This document shows positions 1 to 11,189 of a DNA stretch of 64,000 bases, in pieces (the first letter of the stretch is position 1; every line of letters starts with the position of its first letter). Source of the stretch: Carallia brachiata. Taxonomy: Eukaryota; Streptophyta; Magnoliopsida; Malpighiales; Rhizophoraceae. The notes under the pieces are model-generated. The model worked only from the letters and a program-made list of their open reading frames with translations, searched no databases and had not been told where the DNA came from. The translations under genes and the position numbers were made by a program. The stretch covers positions 1,860,001-1,924,000 of the forward strand of contig JADCRB010000098.1 in the NCBI GenBank assembly GCA_021464245.1. The letters are read 5' to 3'.

Positions 1-621
1 CAGAGCCAATCACATTCTCAAATACATTACATGCAGCAAACTAGAGAAGTTTTCAGCCTTAAGCAATATTTATCCTTTGGGCTAAACAAGAATAGAAGCA
101 CAAAAAATTCTGTTTCAACTAGTAAGATGCCCGAGAGTTTCTCGATTTAAAATCCATATCATCACAGCATTCTTCAAGAAATCCAGAAGAGGAGAATAGC
201 TGAAAAAAATCACAGGGTTAGACGGGAAGACAGATATGGCCCTCAATCCTTTTTTAGTTCCCATCTATGTTAATTTTTAGCTGACAATGTACTGATTCAC
301 GTATGTAAAGCAATCATCAACTGCCTAAAAGTCCATTCAAAAGTGAGGCTTTGACAAAAAGCTTGTCTTCGGCCTCAAAATGGGGAAAGGATTCATAAGA
401 AAATGGGTTATGATAATAAAAACAGTATGGAAGGTTCTTTGTTTTTCTGGCTGAGACTCGAAACTGAAAGTATAGAAGCTTTTGAAATCTCTTTAAAATT
501 CCTATTCAACAGATCATATCGATGTTCTGGAATAAATCTCTCTAAATTTCCTTGCTCTGCATTCTTGCATGGGTACATACTCAAGTAACACAAGAATTGA
601 ACGTCAAAAAGGTAAACACAC

Positions 622-1391
622 CTCAAATCCTGTAATGTCACATAATCTCCTGCACAGGAATATGAAGGGCGGGGACTCAATGTTAACATCTGCAAGAGTA
701 CCCATAATTGAAAAAACAAAAAAAAAAAGAATGGGGTGTAGGTGAATCAAAAACTTGTTCAGTTAAAAGCTAAAAAAAATAATGATGATAAATTTAAACA
801 GAAAAATTGATAGAAGTCTTATTACACTTTTAAAAAAATTTTGTCCAATTTTTTATTTAAATTAGTATAAATCTCTTATTTTCTACAATAATAGTATTAT
901 TTTTTATAACAAAAAATAACAATATCGTTATAAAAAATATATAAAATTTATTGTAATTCAAGCAAAGAAAATTGGACAAAAATTTTCTAGAGCTCTACTT
1001 TTTTCCAACTGATAATGCAGAGTCAATATTTTGTACGGAAATTATGTCAAATCAAATGCATACTGGCAAACCTGAAGACAGAAAACAACTCGAGGATGTA
1101 AATTCAAGAGCAAGAGAACAAATTAAGGGGCTTACCATTCAAATATGTGTTCTGTTGTTATAAGTAAGTTAAGTAAGAAGGAAGAGGAGAATGGAATTAA
1201 AAAATATTTTACGTACAGTTGGGAAGGTCTGGAGGGTAGTTATGGAAATCGTCGGCCTGAAGAATCTGCTTGAGATGTTTCCAATGGCGGCTTCTGGACT
1301 GGCCTTTAGGGTACTTGTCGTACATCTGTATCGTCTTGAAGGGCATGTGTACCGGCAGCACCAGCTCCGATTTCACCACCTCCGCCTCCAT
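622..1391 (-). CDS. IES6: INO80 chromatin-remodelling complex subunit (IES6 / INO80C type), 5' part only
   Basis: Nuclear subunit of the INO80 remodeller, which slides nucleosomes and exchanges H2A.Z; the family carries a C-terminal YL1_C domain. Two exons are visible: 1217-1391 (ATG at 1389-1391) and 622-689. Exon 1 ends AACT|GTACGT and exon 2 follows TTGCAG, giving N-Y-V-N-I-E-S across the junction, as in plant homologues. The protein starts MEAEVVKSELVLP, has KYPKGQSRSRHWKHLKQIL at about residues 26-44 and reaches CDITGFE at residue 81, exactly in phase 0 at a GTGTGT donor. The expected remainder (DPRTNLRYAN and the RYLALRNAA tail) is not found in 1-621, so the last exons lie beyond the window edge. 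Exon 2 reads PPFIFLCRR where homologues I recall have PPS-P-K, a mild divergence. Family assignment rests on remembered sequence. Confidence 0.8.
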
Positions 1392-2312
1392 TATCTCTGA
1401 TCTTCTCACTGTTTTCTCTTTGTGATCTATTTACACGTATCACACTTATATTTAGATTATCCAACCAAATACATCGATTCTCGATTATTCCTACCCTAAA
1501 TAGACTCTCAAGAAAATACTATTAGATAGAAACATACAAGAATTTTTGTACGTGCTGCCTGCTGGAAGCGTCTACGAAGAGAGAACCACAGAGGCGAGTG
1601 CAACGCAACACAGAATTTTTTACTTTTATTAGCAGAACGCAAGACTATTAATATTAATAATATTATTGTTATTATTTATTTATTGGCCTGAAAGGACGCC
1701 GACTTCAACTTTGAGAGTGGGGTCTCTCTAACATCCTCTGTTTCTGAGTTTCAAGATTCGATTTCTTGCCGTTGCAGGCTATGCGTGTCCCTCTTTTCCT
1801 ACATTATTGATTCTATATATAGATTACACGCTTGATTTCTTTCAATTACTTTCTTTTCGATTGTTTTAATAAATCATTATATTTATTTTCTTTCTATTGT
1901 TCAGGTTATATTTGGTTGGTAATACCAGATGTTGGACAAAGCTGGCTTTCAACAGAGTATTGAGTTCTGTTTCTCTGTTTGGTATGTCAGAAAATGCTCT
2001 GGATCGCGTATTCTTTTTCCTTTGCCGCTTAACTTGGAATTCATTGGTTTCCTTTTCCCACGTGGGTTCCTTAATTTTTACTCTCGTTTGGTTAAATTAC
2101 AGATTCTATGTTCCGTGCCAAGATCGATTGTCATCTTGCTTGTAATTTAGATTGTAAACAGACGCTGCAGGAATAGAAACCTGAAGTGAAAGAACTTTAT
2201 TAATATGACACTATGACTATAAGCTTATATCAAATATCAATACATTCAACATATATCAGAAATTTAAGAAAGAGGGCATTTTTTTTTGGGCCAAGTTATG
2301 TAAAAATGTTGT

Positions 2313-2723
2313 TTAACCTGATCTCCAGAGAGGTCCAAACCATTTGGAATGTAATGAAGATTGATAAGAGAGCAGCAACAGCAGGACCCCCACAAAGATG
2401 GCGATACCCCAAGGTGAGGAACCCCTGGCGGGTTGAGTTGAGCGCTGAAGCCGGAAGTTGAGCATCCAATTAGTGGAGTAAGCAGCCAAGAACAGCACCA
2501 GGAAGATGGGCAACAGGAGAAGGACTAGCTGGAAACTGATTGCTGTCTGTTGCAAGTGAGCTTTAGAGTCTGTCAATTGGGACACCCACAGCAGGACAAT
2601 GACAATGCCAAAAATGATGAGTAATTGGAGCGGTGGAGTAGAAATGGAGGACAGGGTCTGGCCTCTCCAACCTTGTTTCCATGCAGGAGCAGGACCCCTT
2701 CTCGTGGGATAGAACCATTCCAT
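2313..2723 (-). CDS. small three-span plant transmembrane protein, unknown function
   Basis: Single-exon gene for 136 residues, starting at ATG 2721-2723 (MEWFYPTRRG) and ending TAA at 2313-2315. Hydrophobic segments lie at about residues 31-50, 62-83 and 104-121. The first 30 residues are polar and rich in Trp, Pro and Arg (two PxRRG/PAPAWK-like turns), and the tail is short and basic. There is no cleavable signal peptide. The upstream in-frame extension has no ATG, so this start is preferred. I recognise it as a conserved plant membrane protein without a named function. Its position beside the TIM/TRAP/XCT block fits an Arabidopsis gene near At2g21180 annotated only as a transmembrane protein (from memory). 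No known enzymatic motif is visible. Confidence 0.75.
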   Translation of the reverse strand: MEWFYPTRRGPAPAWKQGWRGQTLSSISTPPLQLLIIFGIVIVLLWVSQLTDSKAHLQQTAISFQLVLLLLPIFLVLFLAAYSTNWMLNFRLQRSTQPARGSSPWGIAIFVGVLLLLLSYQSSLHSKWFGPLWRSG

Positions 2724-2799
2724 CTCTCTCTCTCGCACTCTCTCTGTCTTTCTCGCTTAATTCATTCAAAATTTGCTTGTTCAAATAAAATTAGGGGCA

Positions 2800-3541
2800 T
2801 TATTTGATTTAAGTACTCGAGTTTGGTTATAAGGAATTTATGCTTTGAGTGCAAAATCTCCTTAGCGAACTTTTTCTTTGGCTATTGAACACTCAAAGTA
2901 GCGTGATGCTAAAATATTCATTATTCTTACAATAAAATAGTACAAAACTATTAGACGAGACTTATTATGTAATTAGAAACTTATTGTGTTATTTTACGTT
3001 TTGATTAGCATTTGTTAAGAATTAAAAAAAAAACATATTACATATGCATAATATGATAATTAATTAATAAATTAAAATATCCAATACAATTAAAATAAAA
3101 ATATTTATTGATTTTATCCTTTTTTTTTCCTCACAAGCTATTTGTTAACATGCCCTTAGAAATTATTATATCAAAGTTAGGAATTTTAAAATCAAATTCT
3201 TATGAGTTTGCTATTTGTTTAATACATAAATTACTTTATCTATTTATTTTCGAAGAAAACGTTTTGGATGTAAGTGTATGAGAGCATGAATACTGACATC
3301 ATTTCTAAAAATGTATAGATGATACCCATTTCACCACGGCTACAATCAAGACAAACCTACGCATGGAAAAGTTCAACAAAATCTCACCGGAAGAATCCAC
3401 AATTTCCTTTTTATTATAGGAATCCCAGTCCTAGCATTCATGAGGTTATGTATACTCCAAAAAAAGAAAAAACACTCAAACTCCAAAGTTTAACAAGCTC
3501 TCAATATTGCTCTCGCAGCTATTAAGGGCTGCCGATTGCAT
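2800..3541. other. AT-rich intergenic stretch, nothing recognised
   Basis: About 740 bases between the small membrane protein gene and the first TPD1-like gene. It is AT-rich with short A/T runs. Open frames here are short and unsupported. I see no repeat ends or RNA gene. Confidence 0.5.
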
Positions 3542-4440
3542 CTAACAAGTAACGGTGGAAAGTAGGGGCAAGAAGAGAGAAGGAGGATCCCAAGCATAAG
3601 AGAAGCGGACTGACTGTTGTGGATACAAGGTATTGCCTTCGGTGAGAAGGCAAGAATCAGCTTGCTTCAAAAGGATCGATGGCTCAACCGGAACGACCGA
3701 TCGGAACCCTGGGCAGGACAAAAATATCTGCCTTTGAGCACATACGCAGGTGTTGATCACAGTCACGTCCCACTCTGGCTTGCCTAGTATCTCTCTTCCG
3801 CTTCGAACCGTGCCAATTGTGAGATTGTTCTGAGAACATTGACAGAACCCTGAAATATATTTTTTTAATCACAAGACGATTTTGTAAACAAATTATTTTA
3901 TTGAAATGGAAAAAAAAAAAAGGAACGGAATTTTATGAATGGACCAAACATCCAGATAAAAAAAAAAAAAAAAAAACTAGATTGGTGGAATTCGTATATG
4001 GGTGATCTAGTGGATGAATCCAATCAATCCAACGGTGGATTGAATCCGATATTCTTGCTCATAAATACAATAGTTCCTCTATATTTTTTTATGACATTTA
4101 AATTCAGTTATCCTTATTAATATTTAGGCGATTCGATTCCAATATTTCTCTTTACATAATGTGCCATTTTGAATTCCAATTTTACTACAATAAAGAAGAT
4201 GTATTCTAGTGTCCAATATTCCAAAAGACTATTTACTAGAAGAAACTTTCACCACAGCATGGTAAAAATTCAAATGCATGCCCACATGTTATACGTATCT
4301 TAAAGAAGAGAAAGTAGAAAGAAGTTTGCGCTTGCAGCAAAAAAGAACAAGCAACAACGGAATAAAGGGTAGAGAATTTTACCTTTGCTAGCCAGACTTA
4401 ATAGGAGGATTACAATATAGAATCTTACTAGAGCTGCCAT
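3542..4440 (-). CDS. TPD1-like secreted cysteine-rich protein, tandem copy A
   Basis: Two exons: 4383-4440 and 3542-3849 (intron 533 bp, phase 1, AAAG|GTAAAA ... TTTCAG|GG); 121 residues, stop TAG at 3542-3544. Residues 1-20 (MAALVRFYIVILLLSLASKG) form a signal peptide. The mature part has the family pattern: C-x-C near the N-terminus, IGTVRSGREI-GKPEWDV, NTC-C, LSCPGF, a D-x-CLL step, then FSYAWDPP and a C-terminal Cys. The same layout is found in TAPETUM DETERMINANT 1 (small ligand of the EMS1 receptor kinase in anthers) and in Arabidopsis relatives long mislabelled as beta-1,3-N-acetylglucosaminyltransferase family. Secretion to the apoplast is inferred. Anther function cannot be inferred for this paralogue, which lacks the long TPD1 N-terminal extension. 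A TATAAAG box lies 60 bases upstream. Confidence 0.82.
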
Positions 4441-4502
4441 TGTCAATGTATGTGATTCTTCTTTAAAGCTATTGAGATTGAGAAATCGTTTGTTCAAGTT
4501 CC

Positions 4503-4509
4503 CTTTATA
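4503..4509 (-). promoter_or_regulatory. TATA box of TPD1-like copy A
   Basis: TATAAAG on the minus strand, 63 bases upstream of the ATG at 4440. The other two copies have a TATAAAT box in a similar place, which supports a shared ancestral core promoter. Confidence 0.5.
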
Positions 4510-4805
4510 CTCTTTAGGAAGGTCAGACTCTTTAATGGTTGAAATTTTATGCTCATCTTCCAGGTTATTGCTGCGTAAATGTTATCCATATCAGGTTCTT
4601 ATTGCTTTAAAATTTTCAAATTGTTTCCCTTTCAATTTATGTCTAGATTCATTCTCCTATTCGAATGCTTATCGTTTTAACATTTTCTTTTGTTTCCTTA
4701 TAAATTTATATGCCTAAGATTCATTTTCCTATTCGAGTGCTTATTGCTTTGAATTTTGTTTTTTTTTTTTGGAGTTCACAAGAAGGGAAAACCCAAACTT
4801 ACTAA

Positions 4806-5521
4806 GGAGTGTTTGGTTTTATTGTTGTTAATTGTTATTATTATTACTGATTACTAATTATTATTACTATTATTTATTACTATTGTTGATAAATAAAATA
4901 AAAGTATAATATTTAGTTAGATTAATATTAACTATTACTGATTAAATAATAAAATAATAATTATTTGTCATTCTATATCTATTTTTTTTATAATAGATGA
5001 TCTTTTTACTTCTAATAAATTTGAATTAGTTTAATAAAAATATATTTTATATCTTTATAAATATAAATTTATTAAATATGCTATTTTATGAACAATTACA
5101 ATTTATTAGTAAATAGTATTATTTTTATGGTATATGTCAATGTTTACACAAAAAAGAAACAAAAAAGAAGGATAAAAAGGGACCAAAAAAAAAAGTAAGT
5201 TACTATTGGGGTAAAATAATTTTATTTTATTTATTTTATTATTTACCTTACTATCCTCTTGGAAAAAAAAATAATTTAATCCACGTGTCATCGTTATTTC
5301 GCTGCTCAGCCCTAGCGTAACTTGCGCAGAGTTGTACAATTGGACAATGTAAGAGGCAGAGTTGTACCAAACGGTAATTTGGCCATTACATTATTTCTCT
5401 ATTCCTTATCAATAATAAGCAATTAATTTTTTCTTTAACTAAACACCTTAATTTTTTACTTTTTAAAAAAACAACAACAACAACACTTCAACAAGCAAAA
5501 CCAAACAACACCCCCCCCCCC
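4806..5521. mobile_element. non-autonomous inverted-repeat element (MITE-like), about 0.7 kb
   Basis: The left end reads GGAGTGTTTGGTTTTATTG. The right end (..GCAAAACCAAACAACACCCC) is its approximate reverse complement. The interior is AT-rich and without a coding frame. Ends beginning G-G-x-G-T-G-TTTGG are typical of plant MITEs. A clean target-site duplication is not visible because the right end runs into a C11 tract, so family and exact borders are uncertain. Confidence 0.5.
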
Positions 5522-7172
5522 GCCAAAACTGCAGAACGAGGCATAGGAAACGCTAACAAATTTGACAAAGAAAAAAAAATGCCAACAATATTTTCGGCCT
5601 AGATAATTGGTTTCTATTATTTCCTCATAAAAGTTTTCATTTTAGGACATTATATGAAAGTACCACAAAAAAAAGTTCCCTTTTATAGGAATCTTACTCA
5701 ATTAATCATCAATACATGTCCGATACTTTTTTTTTTTTGCCGATACATATTAACCTTGATCAACAGAAAATATACATATTTTGCTGCATATGGATTAACA
5801 CTCAATGCTTTGAAAAGATTTAAGTTTAAGAAAAAAAAAATCTGATGGATAACAAGCGCCCTTTTTTGTATCTTGCTAAATTCACATTCAAATATTATAT
5901 TGATTTCTATAGTCCAATATATTTAAATTTTATAGGTCTCTATTTTCTTTCAAATCCATTGATTCACTATTAATTTTATTTAACTATTATTGATTAATTT
6001 TATTTATAAAAGTCAAGTGAGGCAAGAGAAAAGAGAAAAAAAAAAAAAAAGAAAGAAAGAAAAAAAGAAGTCCAGGTCGATATCACACGTTTTTGTGCAA
6101 GATTCCTTCTCTTTTTATGGACGGTCTACTTTTTACCAATTCATCACGAGTACAGTCTGATCCATTCCTTTAATTGGGAACTCTTTAACGTTGTACTTTT
6201 GCCTATGTTTCAAGATGTGCAAATAGAGTGACTAAATTAGATTGGTAAGCAGTCTAAAGTTAGCCTATTTCCTTTGGACTCACCTTACCCTAAGCTCTAT
6301 CACACCTATTGTAATGAAGCAACCTATTGTAATGAAATGCTTCAATGTTTCTGTGTCAAAAACAAAATTAAAAAAAAAAAAAACAAAAAGCACCATACCT
6401 GAAAAGGGGTAGGCTATGGGCGTTCGTTAAAACGGCTAATGGTCTTTGTAGCGAAAAGTATGGTAGAAATTCGATTCCTAGAATTTCCTATCAACCCGTA
6501 CCGTTTCCCGTATACCCAGGGACAGGGGGGTGAGGGTGGGCAATTCTCCCACCCTCTCATGCTATTGTAATTTTATATACTAAACTGTTATACAAACTAT
6601 CATTTAATGCAGTGGTAATTGGTAAGGGCGTATTGTCTCCCTTAGGTCTTAATTTTTATTTTTTATTAATTAAAAAATATGTTAAACGGTGATTATATAA
6701 TAAAAATAATTTTTTTTTATTTTTATAAATTCTATACTCGTTTTCTTAAGATTAAAAGTCTAAAACTCAAGACTTTCAAATTAGTAATTTAAGTTTGATG
6801 TCCAAGTATGTAATATTTTTCAGCCCATTTACATAAAATTTGCCTCTCTCCAAAAAAAATTATTCTGACTCCGTGCTACATTTTACAGAGACTAGAACAA
6901 AGGGCACTACTGAAATGGCAGAACATATTACGTTCTCTTTCAGTTATCGTAATTTCTTTTGTGTATTCCTTTGGATACTGCGTTTGGACAACATGGTAAA
7001 TGCAATATATTAATAAAAACCCAAAGCAAAAATTAGCTCACGTCGGCCTGTAAAATGGTGTCTTATTAAAAGCCAAATGCGACTGATGGACGCTAAATTA
7101 AAAAAAAAACAAAAACAACAATTAAAACATCAATAACTTGCTAACCCACGCCCACGCAACCTATGTTGATGT
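5522..7172. other. intergenic, mostly AT-rich
   Basis: No supported gene. Bases 6390-6560 are less AT-rich than the surroundings and contain GGTAGAAATTCGATTCC, vaguely like a Pol III B box, but without a matching A box or poly-A tail; I do not call a SINE or tRNA. Confidence 0.4.
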
Positions 7173-7968
7173 TCACGTGCAGGTGCTGAGAACAAAGCTC
7201 AGCAGCACCAACATAGCAGGAGGATCCCATGCATAAGAGAACTGAACATGACTGACGGGCCCCAGCACCTGGCCGGCTTTGATTAGGCAAACATCACCTT
7301 TCTTCTTAACGAAGACTGCTGGGTCAACGTCTTTCACGGTCTGAAACCCCTTGCAAGACAACGTTACTTGGCTTATAGCACATGAGCAGTTGTTGACCAC
7401 ATCTACGATCCACTCCGGCTTACCTTTGATCTGTTTTCCACTTGTACTTGTGGTAATAAGGATGTCCCTCCGAGAGCAAGATGATGCAGAGAACCCTGAA
7501 TTTTTATTCCCAGAAGATTAGAGGATTTGTTTAATTTGTTAAAAAAAAAAAAAAAGACAGAGAGAGAGAGAGAGAGAGAATCAACACTATTTAGGCTGAG
7601 AGACATATGGGGACCATAAATATTATAAAAAATATTAAAATGTATCCAACTTTTTTTGGGTGATTATGGGAAATATTCTAATAACTAAATTAAAAAAGGC
7701 CCCAACGCTACCTAATTGCAATATTAAAAAACAGAGTGATTAGTTGTCCTCAATTTTGTTATTTTCTACCCGTGGGTTAGTAGAATTGTGGTTACGTTCA
7801 TATATGCGAAAAACATAACGTGAAGCTCCAAGCAAGGAATGAATACTGAAAATGAAGATATTGCAAGGATTGACTAAAGAAAATATTGGACCACGACATT
7901 GCTATACCTTTGGCGGCTAGAATACTGAAAATGAAGATTGTAACAGAAATCCTAATCAGAGACGCCAT
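7173..7968 (-). CDS. TPD1-like secreted cysteine-rich protein, tandem copy B
   Basis: Two exons: 7908-7968 and 7173-7495 (intron 412 bp, phase 1, AAAG|GTATAG ... ATTCAG|GG); 127 residues, TGA at 7173-7175. An in-frame ATG two codons earlier (7972-7974) is an alternative start. Signal peptide is MASLIRISVTIFIFSILAAKG. The mature protein keeps GKPEW, NNCSC, LSCKGFQTVKDVDP, CLI and FSYAWDPP. It is the most divergent of the three. The first mature Cys is missing (FSASSC, where copy C has FCASC). The conserved acidic step after the next Cys is basic (CSRRD instead of CSLDD). The loop before GKPEW is a Thr/Ser-rich TTSTSGKQIK instead of TVRSGRE. Cell-surface signalling or wall function is inference. 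Confidence 0.8.
7557..7579 (+). repeat. (AG)n microsatellite
   Basis: About eleven AG units inside the intron of TPD1-like copy B; read on the coding strand it is a CT-rich tract near the acceptor side. Confidence 0.8.
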
Positions 7969-8035
7969 TGCCATTGCCAGTGATCTCTTCCCAGCAACGG
8001 CCCTATATGGGGAGACGCTTTATGTTCTGGATCAA

Positions 8036-8042
8036 ATTTATA
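8036..8042 (-). promoter_or_regulatory. TATA box of TPD1-like copy B
   Basis: TATAAAT on the minus strand about 65 bases upstream of the ATG, spaced as in copy A. Confidence 0.5.
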
Positions 8043-8664
8043 GGCGCTTTTTTTTTTCTGTTTTCCAACATATTAAGTTGGTCAATTTCTTTCTTTTCTA
8101 AAATGGTTCCATATGCATATCTGGTAATAAATAAATTAACATATTAAGGATCCATTCTAATTTAGTTGAATGTTTATGCATTCAATTGAAGATATGAGAT
8201 TTAAATTTCAGTTATCTCTCTCGCTTGCTCTTTTTTAATGATAAATATCATTTTCTTTATTGACAAAAAAATAAATTAATTAACGTATTTATGGAGTCCA
8301 AATTGGAAATGCACAATAAATGCAGAATAAATAATTAAGATTTGAAGGAATTCAATTTCGTTAACTTTTCATTTTTTACTGTTCTCAAAAAAAGGAAAAA
8401 AAAACTTTTCATTTTTTTCAACTCATGGGGGGGTACACGAAGAAGAAACCTAGGCGTAACTCATGGCCAACGGCCAAACGTAAGAATTTACGATATCAAC
8501 CAGTCAAACCACTCTTCTTGAACTTTTGAGAAGAACAATATCCTGATTTTTTTTTTTTTTTTTGAGATAATGAACAATATCCTGATTGATTGTTCAGTGT
8601 TCTACTAATGGAACATTTGGAAATGGCAAGAAGCTGCAATATATTATATTCTCAAAAAAGCTAA

Positions 8665-9094
8665 CCCTTTGTTTAGAGAACAAAATAGGAGAGAGAAAAT
8701 GAAAAAGAGAAAAATTAAAGAAAAGTAGAACTTTTCATTGTCTCTTATCTTTTAGAAAAAGGTAATGAGAGGAAAGAAAATTAAAAACTCTTGTTTAAAC
8801 AAAGGTGAAAAGCGAGAGGAGAGGAAATAATATTTGTTAAAATTTGAATTTTATCCTTGTAGTAAAAATGGCAAGTGTTAATAAAAAAAATTAATGAGTA
8901 AATTGGTTATTTTATGAATTAAGTAGGAGAATCAATAATTTTGATTGGAACAAATCAAGTTGGTGGATTGAGGAAAAAAATTAATTTTCCTCTCTTATAT
9001 TTTCCTTTTTACCCAAGACATTTTCTAAATATATAGTTTATTTTCCCCTTATTTTCCTTTTCCCCTCCCTATTTCTCCTCTCCTAAACACAAGG
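8665..9094. mobile_element. short inverted-repeat element (MITE-like)
   Basis: The left end CCCTTTGTTTAGAG and right end CTAAACACAAGG are inverted copies. The repeat continues outward as AGCTAA/TTAAGCT. Just inside lie GA-rich (left) and CT-rich (right) arms that could pair into a long hairpin. The interior is non-coding. The TSD is unresolved (TAA on the left, TTA on the right). Confidence 0.5.
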
Positions 9095-9315
9095 TTAAGC
9101 TCTCGTGTTATCGGCGTAAGTTGTTAATTTGTCTGCACCATACTATTGTATCTCCTATGTGGGAATTAAGGGATTTAAAGGAGTTGTCTTGATTTCTAAA
9201 TTAAATTAAAATCTGCCAAACAAGATAAAAAAAACGAAGTCACAGATTCTCGCAAGTTTGCTCCCTAACTTGAGAGAAAAATTAGTACGATTTTGACATT
9301 TTGTTATATTTAATT

Positions 9316-9849
9316 GGGTTGAATGCATTGCACCTTTTTATAGTTTATTCGTTTTACATACTATTTTTTTATAGTTTCAATTTAGACATTAATTTTTTTT
9401 ATAATTTTTAATTTTAACAATCAATTCTCCTGACAGCAATTTCTTCAATTTATTAATAAAAATTAACCATAATTACATTATTTTATAATAGCAAACACTT
9501 TATTATATTTTATATAGATATTAATCATGAATCTTTCTTAAATACTTGTATATCAACATGTACAATATACTGAAAATAAAAAAATAATAAAAAAAATAAT
9601 ATAGAATGTAGTTAAAATATACATTAAAATTTAATTTAAAAAATATATGACATATTTTTTTTGTAAAAAAAGTAAAATTTACAAAATAATATAATTTTCA
9701 CTAATTTTTGTTATAGATATAAGAAATTGCTGTTAAGTGGTCAATTGCTAAAATTAGAAATCACATAAGAGTTTAATGTTTAAATTGAAACTATAGGGGA
9801 GTAACTTACAAAATAACCAAACCACAAAGGATTAAAATGTATTTAACTC
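9316..9849. mobile_element. Mutator-like MITE with perfect 9-bp target duplication
   Basis: Ends are GGGTTGAATGCATT and, inverted, GAGTTAAATACATT. The inverted similarity continues inward for roughly 80 bases (CTATAGTTTCAATTTA-type arms on both sides). The element is flanked on both sides by the same nonamer TATTTAATT (9307-9315 and 9850-9858). A 9-bp duplication is diagnostic of Mutator-superfamily insertion. There is no transposase frame, so it is non-autonomous. Confidence 0.8.
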
Positions 9850-10143
9850 TATTTAATTTGACAATGAAAATATAAAAATTCGTAGTTTTGTGGGTTGGCC
9901 TTGGCCTATCACCCATCAATGACGAGAAAGAAAATTATTATCTTGTCTTTTTTTCGCTGACTTATCAATTAATCGGAGCATCGGACCTCCAAAGAGAACG
10001 TGCAGCACTAAAAGGAAGGAATGTAACATATTTGCTCCCAATAATATGGTTCGACAGTACTTAAATCTTCACTGTTACAACCAGATCATCAACTTGAATG
10101 CTTAAACATTGGATTATTACACTGATACGAGATTAATCTTTGT

Positions 10144-10930
10144 TTAACAGTCACTGGCCTTGTAACTTGATGGCAATAAGAGAAAAGGAGGATCCCAAGC
10201 ATAGGAGAACTTTACGATCCCTGATGGAGCCAAGGGAAAGCCACCGTTTATAAGGCAAGTGTTGCCTTGTTTCAAAAACAATCCTGGGTCAATGTTTTTC
10301 ACGGTTTGAAACCCTTTGCAGGACAACCTTAATTGGCTTAGAGAACATTGGCAGTTGTTGATTAGGGTAACTTTCCATTCGGGCTTCCCTCCAATCTCTC
10401 TTCCACTTCGAACTGTGCCAATGTTGATGTCGTCCAAAGAGCATGATGCACAAAACCCTGAATTTGCATTCCTGAAAACTGTTAGGATATCAAAGAAAAA
10501 AATAAATAAAACCAATTGGGGTTTGTGGGGTTGGCCATTTAGACCTGAATGTGGAAGATGGAAGAAATATAATTAAGGACCATAAATTATTTCCGTGGCA
10601 CAATTAACTGAATCTAATTACTAAAATTGGTGGATTTTTTTATAATTGAAAGTCTCCATATATTGAATCCCATTTTGGTTATAAGAAATATCAATCTTTC
10701 TACCTCCTTCCATGAATTGAACAAAAACTCTTACTAATCCAAATAAAGTTAATATGCGCAATTCAAATATTTTGTACGACTAATTTCAGACCATCGTTGT
10801 GTGCGTAATGGAAACGAAAAGTGCAACTACAAAGAAGCAAGAAAAAAATATAAGTGACTGTATGCCGTTTACCTTTGCTAGCAAGACACAAAACGAGAAT
10901 TGCAACATAAAATCTGGTTAGAGGTGCCAT
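10144..10930 (-). CDS. TPD1-like secreted cysteine-rich protein, tandem copy C
   Basis: Two exons: 10873-10930 and 10144-10457 (intron 415 bp, phase 1, AAAG|GTAAAC ... TTCAG|GG); 123 residues, TAA at 10144-10146. Signal peptide MAPLTRFYVAILVLCLASKG. The mature part is the most family-typical of the trio: FCASCSLDDINIGTVRSG, GKPEWKVTLINNCQC, LSCKGFQTVKNIDP, CLINGG, FSYAWDPP and a terminal Cys. Seven cysteines are present in the mature chain. It shares the LSCKGFQTVK-DP block with copy B. The gene is probably secreted to the apoplast; receptor and tissue are unknown. Confidence 0.85.
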
Positions 10931-10967
10931 GGTTAGTTATGACCTCCCTTGTCCCTGATGATGGCTC

Positions 10968-10974
10968 ATTTATA
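10968..10974 (-). promoter_or_regulatory. TATA box of TPD1-like copy C
   Basis: TATAAAT followed by GAGCC on the minus strand, about 40 bases upstream of the ATG at 10930, implying a very short 5' leader. Confidence 0.55.
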
Positions 10975-11189
10975 CTGGTGGACCTGGAAGTTCTCTTGTT
11001 AATTAGCAGGTCATAAACAGATGTGGAACGGGAAAAAAGATTTGAAAATTATTTTGTGTCTTTATGCTAAATCTGTTGGGCAGATTTATCTGTGGTGGAA
11101 GTTTTTTCTGATTCATTGTATCACTTTTTTCAGTGAGTTTTTAAAGCTCAACGGAGAGATTTTATCATCTAACAGTGATTAAAATTGAT

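Noticed and set aside
6390..6560. Possible tRNA-derived SINE
   Set aside because: Only a weak B-box-like phrase; no A box, no poly-A tail and no target duplication.
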